64,000 nt of DNA from Sarocladium kiliense (GCA_030734395.1 JAUZTG010000048.1:1860001-1924000); one strand, 5' to 3'; numbered from the stretch's first letter, positions 21,926 to 34,164 are shown. Numbers and translations: made by a program. The notes: a model not told the origin generated them from the sequence alone.

Positions 21926-22232
21926 CTTCGCTTGACCGACCTTATCAGACACGCGACTGTCGTCGGTGAAGGCCAAGCCCAAGGTACGGTGAATGGTGGA
22001 TATTGGCGTTGACCGCTCCCGGTGATTCGCATGTAATTGGTCGGGACATGGAGCTTGACGTGAAGAAGGTCGACTGAGGAGCAGCAGCAATGGAAGACGC
22101 GGCTGAGCAGGTGAGGACCTTAGGATTTGAAGACTCACGAATGAGCTCCTAATAATTGCAGACGTAGAAATCGAGTCGTTTCTCATTATAATGCCGCCCC
22201 TTGCCTGAATCGTGTTCAGAGCCTCAACTCTA
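21926..22232. other. Convergent 3' flanks
   Basis: Between the 3' ends of the HSP70-like gene and the WD40 gene. A 34-nt GTGAGT...CAG segment at 21914-21947 could extend the HSP70-like C-terminus, but I cannot confirm it. Otherwise I see nothing. Confidence 0.4.
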
Positions 22233-23682
22233 TCAGGCATCTTCCATCTTCACATCTTCCTGGCGAATCGGGAGCTCCAGCGGCTCGACAACACCATTCA
22301 GCACCCCATTCCTCTCCTCCTTCTCCACATCCGCCCGCCTATGCTTATACACCCGAATCGTGCAATCTTGTCCTGCTGTCACCATCGTATCCCCGTGAAC
22401 GTCGACCCAGAAGCACACCCCTTCTTTATGTCCCGCTACTCTCTGCAGCACGTCCTTGCTCACCACATCCCACAGTACTACACCGCCATCCTCACTCGCC
22501 GCTGCGATGAATGGTTGTCCGTCGAGAGTCGCGAAGCAGCCTCCGACGGCGAACTTCTCGTTGCGATGGCCCTGGTAGGTCTTCTTGACGGAGCCAGAGA
22601 CGTAGTCCCAGAGACGAATGCAATTGTCGAGGTTGAAAGCGAGTACGTAGCGGCCGTTGGGGGAGAAGCAGACGTTCGCTACAGCGGGGTTGTCTTCGTG
22701 AACGAGGGTTCGTAAACATTGACCAGTTGATGTGTCCCATATTCGGCTGACGAACTGTTAGTATACAATATGGAGACCAAGTAGGGGTATAATAGACATA
22801 CATGAGACCATCAGTCGAGCAACTGGCGACCAAAGTGCCATCTCGACAGAAGTCTATGCCACTGACTGGGTCACTGTGCGCTGGCAAGCTTCGCATGAGC
22901 CGGCCGGCCCTCACATCCCACAGAAACACTGCCTCATCATAAGACCCTGACGCCAATATATTTCCCTTCGGAGAGAAAGCCAGGCAGTGGATATAGTTAT
23001 GATGACCGCGCAGAGGCGCCATCTCCTGCCCATGCGCCGTCCGTCTCGCCGTCGTCTTTGGTCGACCTGTTACTCGATCCCATAATCTGATCGCCTTGTC
23101 ATCCGAGCCCGACGCAAGAGTATTGCTATCAGGGCCCCATGCTACACAGCTCACACCAGCCATATGGCCCACAAGGGTATCCATGTGCTGGCCTGTCGCA
23201 GCATCCCAGATCTTGATGGTCGCATCCGCTGATGAAGAGGCGATGAAACGACCATCAGGTGAGATGCGCACCTGCGACACGGGCTTGGTGTGACCGTGCA
23301 ACGCAAGCCGCGGTCTGTAATCCGGTCTCAAGGATGGTTTTGGGGGCGTGGTCTGCCGTTGTGCCTGTGGTGCTGGTGAAGGAGAGGCATCGGTGCGTGT
23401 TCGGTCGGAAGATTGGGATTGTGAGCGTGAGTCGGAGTAGGAGCGCGGTCTGCGCCTCGAGCTTGATCGCGACGATGCGCCGCTTCGAGATCTGTATCGC
23501 GATTTCGCTTCAGTTGGGCTCCTTCTTGCAGCAAGCGATGCTTCACGCGTATCGTCGCCGTCTGTCCTCCTCCCTTCCCCGCCATCAGATTCGCGACGCG
23601 TCGGTGATCTGTCTTCACTGTCTGTTCTGCGTCGTTTCACTGTAGGTGCATCCCCGTGCGGGCTGTCGGTCGTCGAGCCCAT
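22233..23682 (-). CDS. WD40 protein, WDR5/Swd3 type (COMPASS subunit)
   Basis: Likely the WDR5/Swd3 component of the Set1/COMPASS histone H3K4 methyltransferase complex, nuclear; 464 residues. Exons are 22802-23682 and 22233-22746. The 55-nt intron uses the second AG of the acceptor, restoring DGLIRIWDTSTGQC. Residues 1-115 form an Arg/Ser-rich disordered extension with a KRRR nuclear signal near residue 16. From about residue 125, seven WD repeats follow: LHGHTKPVSQVRISPDG, IKIWDAATGQ, GHMAGVSCVAWGPD, IRLWD, GHHNYIHCLAFSPKG, FLWDVRAGRLMRSLPAHSDPV, IRIWDTSTGQCLRTLVHED, IRLWDYVSGSVKKTYQGH and VVLWDVVSKDV. The blade order and the CLRTL/KTYQGH region match WDR5. Metazoan WDR5 lacks the long SR-rich extension. 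Confidence 0.85.
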
Positions 23683-23844
23683 CTCTACTTTTCTGCACAG
23701 TTGTGTGAAAACGGCGAGCAGGAGCTATGGTTGAACGGGTCGCGGCTTGTTCGATGAAGTTGAGCCTGGTGGCGCATTGGAGCGGTGATGGAGCTGGCAG
23801 TTCGAAAGTTAAAGTGGGTCTCGGTGATCGGCAGCTACCCCCCC

Positions 23845-23860
23845 CCCACGTGAACGTGGG
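23845..23860. promoter_or_regulatory. CCCACGT-GA-ACGTGGG inverted repeat with E-box
   Basis: 7-bp arms with a 2-nt spacer, adjoining a run of cytosines. The left arm creates CACGTG, the core bound by bHLH factors. It lies 163 bp upstream of the WD40 gene start. Confidence 0.35.
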
Positions 23861-24322
23861 CAAGGGCTTTGACATTGGCATCAAATATGTGAACGACAGA
23901 CGTGACGGCTTGACGTGACAGCAACTACCACAATCACGCATGGACCATCATATGGATATTTTCGACTGGAAGACACTCTCGTTGAGATCAGCCCAGCTCG
24001 CCAGGCCTGACTTCCCTACTGCACAGCATCGTCATGTCGTTCAAAGGGACCTCAGAACCTGCTCACACTTCATTGGACGGGGTAGTCAAGGCCGTGCACT
24101 TCACTCAAAACTGTCTCGACACTGATCCAAATGAATTGACAAAGGGCCAAAGGATATGAGATTTTCGCCTTCGGTACTATTCACGTGAGAGCCTGCGGAA
24201 GTGGAGGACCGCGTCTCCGACCCCAAGCCTCCTCGATGTAAGAGGCCGCCACATTCACGGCAGCTGGAAAACGAGGAATTTGAAAGTGCCGGCATGCTAT
24301 AATCAATTGGACACGATTCCAA

Positions 24323-24352
24323 GCAAGAGCGCGCAAGAGCGCGCAAGAGCGC
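24323..24352. repeat. Three tandem copies of GCAAGAGCGC
   Basis: Exact 10-bp unit repeated three times in non-coding sequence. Confidence 0.85.
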
Positions 24353-27108
24353 AGCCACAGTCTCACCAGAGCGACACCATTGCCAGCCCATTGAGCTTTC
24401 GCACACCTCTCCTCATTCAGCGCCATGCTGCGCAGTAGACTTGGGTTTGCAACCACTCAATAGCGCATTTTCGTGGCGCGCGCAGCCAGCTCACGGCCAC
24501 AACGCCATCGTCGCTACTTCTCAAAGCTGGCAACCTGTCGATTGCTCAGGATGCCGACGCCTCTCAGCAGCGACATTGAAGGGATAGCGCGAGGGCGGAT
24601 TCCAGACCACGTTAAGTCTCAAGCCCACAAAAGTAAGGGTACACCACAGCGCATGTCTCGCTGCCTGGCGACGTGTGGTAGAGAGACATAGTGCTGTCAG
24701 CGCTGGCACCCAAGACAATCTATCGACTTCGTGTCGATGCAAGGCGATTCTGGTGGCTGACTGAGTCGAAAGCTAGCAAGACCGGCTCAAGGTGGTTCGG
24801 GCATCGTAGAGCCTATGGTGAGGTGGGCAAGGGCAGGCTCCTTGCAGCCTCAGCCCCTCCTTTCAGCCCTAGGACTTTGCTTGGGTCTGGCGTCCCGATG
24901 TTACATGATGTGGCTGACTGCCTTGCTAGACACACGTTCCAGTAATAGATCACAGCCAGGGTTTTCATCTTTCACATTTTTCAGCGACACGATAATATGC
25001 TTGCTCAGATTCGGCGCAATTGGTTGCAGCTGACAGTGTCTGTGTCGTGGCCAGCGACGCTCGCACCGTCACAGCAGCCTAGGACTATTCACCGTTGTGA
25101 CACTACGAGATCCAAAGCGGGTGAAGAAAAAAAAACGTGTGCTTCAACAGTATTGAGTGCCAATCGAGTCGGCCCTTGTGCGACACTGTCGGGACGAAAA
25201 CTCAGCGCGGCACAGGATGACAGCATGGGAGAGTCGCGTGTTAGATTCAGGACTCCCAAAATCCGCGCGTAAACGGTTTCATGCACTAACAGCCAGCATG
25301 CTTTCCCGGATCGATTGCGCCGTATTTCGCGGACTTGCATGCCCCTGGGTCTGCCCTAGCACACCAGACTGGGGTCAATGAGAGCCCAGAGATGCTATAC
25401 CGTGCCGGCCGCGAAAGGCCTCCGAGCCGTACCCAGAGGGGTGGAAACTGGCTGGACCATGGCGCATATAACCAGTCTATCGGCGGCCCCGATCGCCTGA
25501 ACAGCAGCTTTGTACAGTTGTAGTTTAGGAGCCTTGTTGGGCGTTTCGAGGGCTGCCTGTAAGTGTGTGGGTGTGTGGGCTGAGCTGCATGTGTGAGAAG
25601 TGAGAATCAATAGACGTTTCTGATCGGGATCGCAAATGTCTCGATTGATTGAGCGAGTAAAGAAGCAAATGTAAAGAATGGATGGAGTCAGTCAATGACG
25701 ACAAGGAAAATCGGTCGAGAGTTTGGCACTGATGGGGGAGCGTTGGCCTGTTGTTGGTCATGTTAAATGACTGGCCCAAGGATGGTGATGCAGAGGTGCT
25801 GGAAGAGGGAAACGTGCCTGTCGATCGTCTGCAGCGATGTGGAGGGATTGTCTGGTATAAACTTCAACTTGGACGAGAGGAAAATGAGCAGCAGGGGAAT
25901 AGAGTTTGTGAAACAATGAGAGGATAGAATGCCACACGTGCCGGGGATTCCATGAAGTCAATGTCTCCCAAGGCATGACAGAATGAAGCTGGCTGATCCA
26001 TGGTCTGGCTCTGGCTGTTGGAGCGAAGAGAGGAGAGGCCTACGAGTCCCGGTCCAATCCGGATTAGCAGCCTTCCCTGCCCCGCTGCCAGCCAACCACA
26101 TCACCTTGCTTTACCCGCTGGGCAAATTGCGCCTTTTCGGGAAGCGTGCCCCTGACTCCGCTTTGAGCATTTCGCTACCAACAGCGCAATACAACACTGA
26201 AAAGCAGATGGCTTGGTCTGTTGGTTGAGAGGGTAGAAATGGTTGCAGAGTTTTCATTGTCTCTTGGTATGGGATGTTGCGTTGCGAGGTTGTGGTGCGC
26301 CCGATGGCACCCCAGCTACGCGATGTGCCCATGTCGCGTCAGAAACAGCATTGCAGCCTGACAGATTCCCCCCAAGGCGGTCGTTCACACACTCACAATA
26401 GGATCGGTTTGAGTTCAAGACCAAGTTTAGCCCCAGGAACCAGGCACCGACCCACTTCATGCCGCCCTGGCACAGTGCTATTAGGTACCTAATCCAGGGC
26501 TCGCGGCAAGTCCAGCGGCCATGGTACCGCCTGGCACGCGTCAGTGCAGAGAGGTCGGCCCTGTTCTGCACCATCCGCGCTAACATGGCAGTGCTCACTC
26601 ACTCGCACCACACCGGCACCAACGGCCCACCCCCCCCTGTCAGCACCGGCATTCCCATGCCATCCTCACCATTCATCCACTGAGAGCTCGTGGTCAACAA
26701 CTCGCAGGCCACGCACACACGCCCCACGCCCCTCCTTTGGAGGGTCAGTAGTCCTACTCTCGCTCTCCACGGCACTACCAGAACCTACGCCGCTCACTTC
26801 GATGCGCCCCAGGCCAGGCTGCGGCTGCTCAGCCCCCCGTTCCATCCATGCCAGTCCTACTCTCCGTCTCGTCTCCTCCTTCGTGACCTCTTCTCTTCTC
26901 CTTCTCCTCAACCATCCAACATACCAGTCAACGGTCATCGTCACTCTTTTAAGGCTTCCAGCCACCCACGCTCTTTCAAGCACACACCCCAAGCCCTTCA
27001 TTCCGTCACTCACTCTCACTTTCGCTCTTTTGAAGTGTTTTCTGAATTCTTCCTTTCGCTTTCTTGAAATCGCCTCTATCCCACAACTTAACCACCAAAA
27101 TCAACAAG

Positions 27109-27896
27109 ATGAAGCTCTCGCTTTCCGTCCTCGCGGCCTTCGCTGCCACCGTCCTCGCCCAGACTGCGGACTTCGACCCCGTCACCAAGCCCTTGGACAA
27201 CGAGAAGATCCCCGCTGGCGAGACCTACGAGATCGTCTGGCAAGCCCCTGCCAAGTACGCTGAGGGCACCGTCTCTCTTCACCTCATCGGTGGTGAGAGC
27301 CAGGGCTCGCAGGTCCCTCTTGCTGACATTGCCGGTAAGTTTCCTTTGGCGATAAACTGATTATGGCAAGGATGTCAGTTTGACTAATACGCGCGTTTGC
27401 AGCTGGCATCCCCAACTCCGCTGAGAAGTACTCCTGGGCCGTCGACGCTGCTCTTGGTGACGCCAAGGTCTACGGCCTGGTCATCAAATACGAGAGCGAC
27501 CCAGCGATCTTCCAGTACTCCAACCCCTTCCACATTGTCAAGGCCGAGGGCGGCGACAGCGCCGACACCACCACCACTATCAGCAAGAGCTACGGCGAGA
27601 AGACTATCACTCTTTCGTCTTGCGACTGCGAGGAGACCTCCACCAGCAGCATCGTCACCCCTCCCCCGGTCTCTACTCCTACTCCTACCACCACTCCTGC
27701 TGTCAACAGCACCACCACCTACGTCAAGCCCACCACCGTCAAGACCAAGCCTCTCCCGACCACCACCGTTGAGGTCGTCACCCCCAACGAGCCCACCGAG
27801 CCTGCCACCGTCCCTGAGGAGGGTGCTGGTGCCCGCTTCGGCGCCAGCTCCGTCGCTCTTGTCGGTGCTTTCGTCGTCGCTGCTTTCGCTCTGTAA
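27109..27896 (+). CDS. GPI-anchored Ser/Thr-rich cell-surface protein (Kre9/Knh1-like domain)
   Basis: Predicted cell-wall or plasma-membrane surface protein of 239 residues. Exons are 27109-27334 and 27403-27896; the 68-nt intron has a GTAAGT donor and a CTAAT branch. Residues 1-18 are a signal peptide ending VLAQ. Residues 20-125 form a beta-sandwich domain of the Ser/Thr-rich GPI-anchored family related to Kre9/Knh1 N-termini (IPAGETYEIVWQAP, NPFHIVKA). Residues of about 130-215 are Thr/Pro/Ser-rich (PTPTTTPAVNSTTTY) and probably O-mannosylated. The tail has small residues suitable as an omega site (GAGARFGASS), then a hydrophobic segment ending FVVAAFAL, as expected for GPI attachment. 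A long CT-rich leader suggests strong expression. Confidence 0.88.
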
Positions 27897-28887
27897 GCGC
27901 GACGCAATGGTAGTCTTCTTTTTGGGTTTTGCTGCGTAAAAGACAGGGAAGGGAAAACACCCAAATCCCTTTGGTAACCTTACTTGATCAGGTCAAATTT
28001 TGTTGCTTGCATATTCAGGGCATTTCATGAAAGGCTTTTGGAGATTTTTATTATTCACTATTGGCTGCGTTTGTACATGGAACGATCTTGGTAATTTAGC
28101 TTCAGGAAACTGGGCAAACCAACGCTTTTTCTCAGTTGCTTGAACTGACTGTTTCTATAAAATCACCCTCAAAAATCATCAAGTCTGGGCCTCTTCGTGA
28201 CACGACTCGAAATGTCCCTCAACCACCCCCGCTTGAGATGCCCACGTTAGGTGACGCTCCTCCGTAGCTACGACAATGGCCGTGAAACATGCCAGACGCC
28301 CACGCGTTGGAATGCTAGACATGTGGGGTCGATTCGAGTCCTTGCATCGCGCGACGCTGAAGAGACAGAACAGGCGATGCAGTCTTGGACTATTCTGCTC
28401 CAGGCCACGATCGAAGCTCTTGGCATTATGGAAAAATGTATGCCATAATTCGCAAGCGCTCACAGACTATCACCAAGTCCCGAGGAGAAAGACACCGAGC
28501 CTCCACAAGTCCTGGCCTCCTCAGTTTCAGGATGAGGTCATAACTTTTGTGAGACTCTCGCGGCTGAGGCGCTGATCGTTGTCTTAGATGCCCGAAAAGC
28601 CTCATGTCTTGGGTGGCTTCCAGTGCAGATCGCCGAGGAGGGCATTCCAGAGACATCTACGCCACCAGAAAGAAAACAATTGACTTGAGTGAGAACTGAC
28701 TCATCGTATTGCTTCTCGAAGAACAAGGATCGCCTGCTTTGTATAGATAGTAAAACTGACTCTGAACCCTATGACACCTGGCCGTTGTTTTAAGCCACTC
28801 TCTCTCGTCTGTTCTTGTATAGAACGCAGTCTCATTACAAATCATAAAGAAAGTCCCTTTTTCGGGAATTTTTATACCCATCAATCT
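27897..28887. other. Convergent 3' flanks, no gene seen
   Basis: Lies between the ends of the GPI protein gene and the nitrate transporter gene. Frames here are short and featureless. Confidence 0.55.
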
Positions 28888-30571
28888 CTAGTGTCCACCA
28901 ATCTGTCCCTTGGGCAACGGCGGGATCCAGCATACTGCCAAGTTCAATCCAATGTGCATGATACCAATGACCCAGAATCCCATCGCAAAGTCTGTACCGC
29001 CGTGCATGAAACGGAAGATGATTGCGAACACCACACCACCAAGGTTGCCAGCAGCACCAGTCAGACCGGACACGATGCCGTTGGCGAAGGGGTGAACGTG
29101 GGGGACAAGGGCAAAGTTGGCGCCGTTGCCGGCTTCGTGGAAGATAGCCATGACGGAGATGAGGCCGACCATAGTACCAATCCCCATGCCGTTATCCTCA
29201 GATGGGTCGACCTTGCCAATGACAATCAGGAGAGCACCGGTCAAGACGCCACAGACGGTAATCCAGGCTTTCTTGTACCAGAGGTTATGGCCGACCTTGT
29301 TGTAAAGAACATCTCCGACGACACCGCCCAGAGGGCGAGTGACGAAGTTAAGGAAGCCGAAGATAGCTGCGTAGTTGCTAGCCAGAGTTTGGTCCAGATG
29401 CGGGAAGTTCTTCTTGTAGTAGGAGCTGAGAATGGCGTTGACTGCGAGCTCACCACCGAAAGAGCAGGCGTATGTGGCAAGGTGGAAGATTGTTTGGGGT
29501 GACAACATGACAGGCAGGGCTTCCTTGAAAGTCGGCTTCAGGACGGTCTCGCCCTGTGCTGTCTCGATGGCTTCCGTGCGGGAAATGTGGTACTCGTTGT
29601 CAGCAATCTTGACGCTGCTGTCGGAACCAGCGCGGCCCTTCTCCTCATCCGATCCTGCCGGGTCCTCAGGTAGAGGTCGGTCGGTGATGTTACCAGGAAC
29701 TGCGACAACGCTGACATCACGGACATTGTGTGATTCGAGGTTCTCCTGGATGTGCTGGGCGCGGTCCTTCCACTTGCCCATAGGCGTCTCGGAGCAGGTA
29801 AGGATCATACCGATACCGCAGGCGAGGAGACAAACAAGGGGCACGACGAAGGTAATTCTCCAGGCCTTGCTCGAAGTCATGCCGTTGTAGGACATGATCG
29901 AGTCGAAGACAGCAGGCATGACAAAATATGTAAGACCGCCTCCGGCATTGCCCCAGCTTTTCAGTTGTTAGCAAGAATATTCTTGGAGATCGAGATCGCA
30001 AATAAACTCACCCGCCAGCCAATGCGTTGGCAGTTCCCACGACATTCTTATCGAAGAACCCAGTGCACCAGACCTGGCAGGGCACAAAGGTTGCACCAAG
30101 AACACCAATAAAGAAGCGTGAAACATAGAGTCCGTTGACATCCTTGACGAGGGGAGCGAGTCCAATTGGGAGGCAGCCGATGAGGATCAAGGAAGCGAAA
30201 ACGTTGCGTGAGCCGAACTGGTCGCAGAGGGGGCCGGCCAGAAATCGCATGAAGAAGGTAGAGACGAGGGAGACGATGTTGGAGTTGGCGATTTGGACGG
30301 GAGTGAGGTTCAGGTCCTCTCTGATCGTGACGGTCAACAGCGGTGGGAATGTGTACCTGAGAGCTGATTTAGCAGGCATCCCAGATGATGGCTCTCGATA
30401 ACATTGTGTGATCACTTACCACGCCCAAAACGCAATCATGAAACCGAGCCATGAGAAAGTGAAGACTCGTCCATATCTGTTGAAGGGGTTCAGGAGGGGA
30501 ATACTCCTGGCCTTCTTGTTGATGGGGTTGACCTCAGGGGCCCTCCACAGCAGAGTCAGATCCATCGCCAT
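28888..30571 (-). CDS. Nitrate/nitrite transporter, NNP family of MFS
   Basis: Plasma-membrane proton-coupled high-affinity nitrate transporter related to Aspergillus CrnA/NrtA and Neurospora NIT-10; 521 residues. Exons are 30420-30571, 30012-30356 and 28888-29956, all in phase. About 12 membrane segments are visible, with a long cytoplasmic loop in the middle (MGKWKDRAQHIQ onward), typical of fungal NNP proteins. Nitrate signature 1 is AGGWGNAGGG, built across the second intron, and signature 2 is GAAGNLGGVVFA. The Arg-containing MRFLAGPLCDQFGSRN is the MFS loop 2-3 motif. The C-terminal tail is very short. No nitrate or nitrite reductase gene lies within this window. The 1.8-kb upstream region carries NirA-type and GATA motifs. 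Confidence 0.93.
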
Positions 30572-32367
30572 CTTTGAAAATTGGGTGACGTCTATGATGT
30601 GTTGTGAAGCTGTAAACCACTGGCTTGATGTTCTTGACCTGTTGGAGCAAGATGAAGGTCAAGTCAGCACGGATGCTTCATATAGTAACCGTGTAAGTGC
30701 CTCTCCGTCAGGTGTGCACTCTCACATCGATCGATATGAGCATCTCCGGACGGAGACGCGGGTTGCATGCGCTAGCCTCAAGACAGCGATAGCAGGCTTG
30801 TCGCAGAGACTAGTGCCTCTCAATGCCGGGGCCAAACTCCCGAAAAATTGGACTCTATCCGGTTGAGGTGGGTGGTTGAATAATAAGTCTTGGGGTCTCC
30901 TTATGCGGCTTGCAGGGAAGTCAAAACCACCACTAGATGGTCCGATAAGGGTCCCTCAGTGTGGTATTGGAAGCACAGTGACACAATTGCAGGCCGCCTG
31001 TGACGACAACTGATAAGAGATTGAAGGCAGATGTTGTATGTGGCTGTCCTGATGGCGTAGTGATCTACGTTCATGCTGGATGCCGAGATGAGATTCAAGT
31101 GAATTTGTGCAATAACACACCAAACAATTACTTCTTCGATGACGCACTTTTTGGAGAGGACACACAATAGCAGCTGAAGAGTGTAAAGAATCGACAAACA
31201 TACTCAGCGTTCGATCACAGGTCTCGGCCTGTCAATCCGGCTCGTCGGCCCTTTGACAGCAGGACCATGCGTCTCCGTAAGGTTCATGTTCAGCGATGCA
31301 TCTGAATCTCCGCGGATGAGGCAGCTTTTCCGAGGAGAAACGCAGTGGGTTCCCTGTGCGATAAATATATTTCTAGGCGTTGATAGAGACTGGAGAAGGC
31401 CCCATTGCGGAGAGAGGGGGATCAAAGGCTGGAGAAAGGACGGAGTTGAAAGGGAGAAAGTCAGGACGGGAGCTTATCGCTGTTGTCCCAGGGGTGGGTT
31501 CCACTGGTGGCGCGTCAAGCCTCGTGGGTAGAGATAAGGGCCCAGGCACGAGTTAGGCGGCTCTGTGGCATGAGTGCTTATCTGGCGGGGGATCTCCGCG
31601 GGATGGGCATCAATTTGGCAGCAAGAAAGCACTCGTTGCGGGCGTTTCGACGGCTGTTGATGGTGTTGATGCTGTCTGAGCCCTGACCCAACTGCGTGGG
31701 GGATCCTGGTGCATGGAAGCGATCTCGGGGCGGCAGCGATGAAAGAGATCTCCCCGGAGGTAATACTGGGGACGATAAAGAGGCTGGAAGACCCTGACGA
31801 CGGGCGATTGGTGCAGCGAAGCCTGGAACCGTCCAACTTGCGCAATACAGTGCTGGTGAGGCTTGATGTGAGGCTGCTGCGGTGTGGATGGCGGCTGCCA
31901 TGTGAGACGAGGCCTGTCGGTACCGCTATCTAAGCATTTTCTGGCCTCCCGATTGGTCAGGGCCCAGCACTTGGCAAGCGGGAAGATCTGCCCTGAACTG
32001 GCTATCGTCAGCCGTGAATGCTCGACTGTGATTGGCTGGGACGGCACTGATAAGAGACATTGCAAAATTGTCAGCCAGGTCACAGCAGCACTACTTAAGC
32101 TGCGAGGTATCCTGATGTCATTTCGCTTTTCTCATCGTTGGATCGGTCTATCGTTGTTGCACTCAGGTACTCATTGATGTGACGATATCTGCGTAATGTT
32201 CACTCTGCCATCAGCATCGGCCGTGCAACCACTACTACAGATCCCATCCATAGCCTGGAACGACTTTTACTTATCCCCAGCAGCTCCGTGAGCGATCCCA
32301 ACTGATTGGCTGTCGCGTCTGAACACGCGTATCGTACAGTGTAATATCGATCAAACGTCCTGGTCCC
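30572..32367. promoter_or_regulatory. Long upstream region of the nitrate transporter
   Basis: No gene seen. Two copies of CTCCGCGG, matching the NirA consensus CTCCGHGG, lie at 31308-31315 and 31594-31601. Six GATAAG/CTTATC cores (AreA/NIT2 type) lie at 30944-30949, 31012-31017, 31473-31478, 31533-31538, 31577-31582 and 32049-32054. This arrangement is what nitrate induction plus nitrogen-metabolite repression would need. The right part also serves as 3' flank of the permease gene. Confidence 0.55.
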
Positions 32368-34164
32368 TTAGAAAGAATATCGGAACTCCGGGTTCTGAAG
32401 GTCCGTCTTGTCCTCAAAGGCCCGCTCGTGATGATTCTCACCAACAAGCTTGGCGTCACGCTCCGCATTGCGCTTCACGATGAGGAAGCGCATAGCAAGC
32501 AGAATAGCCGTCATGCCGATGTAAAGCCCAATATGAATGTACAGTGTGTTGAAGTAGCGCGGCGCCCATCGGGACTGGAAGAGCTGAGGGCCTGTCGCAT
32601 TGCCACCAGCCCACGCGACGACTGGAACGACCAAAGTGTTAGCAATTATTTCCCAAACACCAGTACTTCCGCGGAGAAGAGGACATACAGAATGCGGCGT
32701 ATACAATGGACTTCTTCGTTTGTCCAGCAATGTTGCGTGACAGCAAAGAATAGCAGGACGGATTGATTGCCTGGATGCACTGCATCAAGTAGAAAGCGAT
32801 GAGAAGCCCGCCACGAGTGCTGTCGCTTGGCGTGACGGTGATGAGGACAACTGTGCCGATCAAGCAGACAAACAGCGAGCCAATGATGCAATAAATTGTT
32901 TGGCCAGTCTTGGTCACGAGCCAGCCGATGAAGAAGTAGAGAATGACGGTGAATGCATTCAAAGGGATGCCAAGAAGTTGCGCTGTGGCTGGGTCGAAGC
33001 CGAAGGCTCTGTTGATGAGAAGGGCATTGAATGTGTAAATGCCGCCATTGACCAGGGTCTGGAATAGGATCATAACAACGAGAAGCCATGAGAGGGGGTC
33101 CGTCAGAGCTTCTTTGACCTGTTCAACTTTCCATCGCTTGGCTTGAATCCCCTGGTCGTTGTCTCGCACACGTTCCACGAACTTGACTTTCTCTTCTTCT
33201 GTCGCCCATCTGGCTTTTGTTGGGGAGTCTGGTAGGAAGATCAAGATGATGGCTGAACATCGAGTCAGGGTACGTTTGATGGAGAGCATGAAGTGGGAAA
33301 TTTGGCATACCTGTGGAACTTGCTGACAGAATACCGACAAGGATATGAAGCCATTGCCACCCACGAAGTGAACCAGGCGAGTTCTTGACATTGATGAAGG
33401 CATAGCCCATCAGAGAAGAGAATCCGGAAGCTAGCGCATATGCAGCCTGCCAAATCGTTGTCACCATTGGCTGTTCATGCTTCTGGTACCATTGGACTGT
33501 AATGGCAAGAAGACAAGGGGGAAAGGCAGCCTCAAAGAAACCTAGGAAGAAGCGAATCGCCCATACCCCGTGTACATTCTTCGTGAAAGCGAGGGCAAAG
33601 ACACACTATAACACGAGTCAGCGTTGTCAAGTTGGGGATTGTGTGAGCGATGACTTACCGCAGTCCAGAAAATCATGGCAACTCCGAGAACCTTGGCAAT
33701 TGGCAGACGGCGGTTCAGCTGGTTGACTACTGGCTCTCCAACGATGACACCAACCCAGAGAAAGGTTGATGTTAAAGCGTAGTCTTGGCCTACGGCACCA
33801 ACATCATCCTGCCAGCCCATAATCGAAGAGGTTCCCAGTGTTCCCTTGTCCAAGGATTGAGCGATGTATGCGATGCACATGACCGGAAGGAGGCTGTTGT
33901 CAGTCAGTATGGGCCGTAGGGGAAGATCCGGTGAAGAGCATCACGAAGGGATCCATATGTATAGAGCACATACTGCCAATGAATCTTCTTCACCAAGCGA
34001 GCATTCTCGGCCTCGTCAAGCTGAAGAGTGGGATCGACATATCCTTTGGCCATGGAATCCTCAACGGCGGCTTCTTTCGGGTTTGTCGCCTCGATGTCAT
34101 GATGCGGACCCTCGCCTGAGACATTAGACATGTGGATGTCGCTGGTTTCGACTTGTGCCTTCAT
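32368..34164 (-). CDS. MFS permease, Dal5 / anion:cation symporter family
   Basis: Plasma-membrane transporter of the allantoate/nicotinate permease (Dal5/Tna1) type, 512 residues. Exons are 33974-34164, 33659-33893, 33311-33605, 32689-33252 and 32368-32621; every junction keeps frame. Splicing at 33974 joins KKIHW to HLLPVMCIAY, the usual start of membrane segment 1. Other family marks are SLDKGTLGTSSIMG, FFLGFFEAAFPPCLL, the central loop DSPTKARWATEEEKVKF, and VAWAGGNATGPQLFQS in the last third. The substrate is not readable from sequence. Its neighbour, a nucleoside hydrolase, and the shared promoter element suggest uptake of a nucleoside, nucleobase, or pyridine compound such as nicotinate or its riboside. 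Confidence 0.88.

Larger units (their letters stand above)
23683..27108. other. 3.4-kb gene-poor region
   Basis: Only short frames without domain signatures occur. It includes the WD40 gene promoter (left) and the CT-rich promoter and leader of the GPI protein gene (about 26640-27108). A threefold 10-bp repeat lies at 24323-24352. A pol III or long noncoding transcript cannot be excluded by reading. Confidence 0.5.

Noticed and set aside
26544..27263. 239-codon frame running into the GPI protein gene
   Set aside because: It overlaps the signal-peptide exon in another frame and covers a CT-rich leader; the composition is that of translated pyrimidine-rich DNA.
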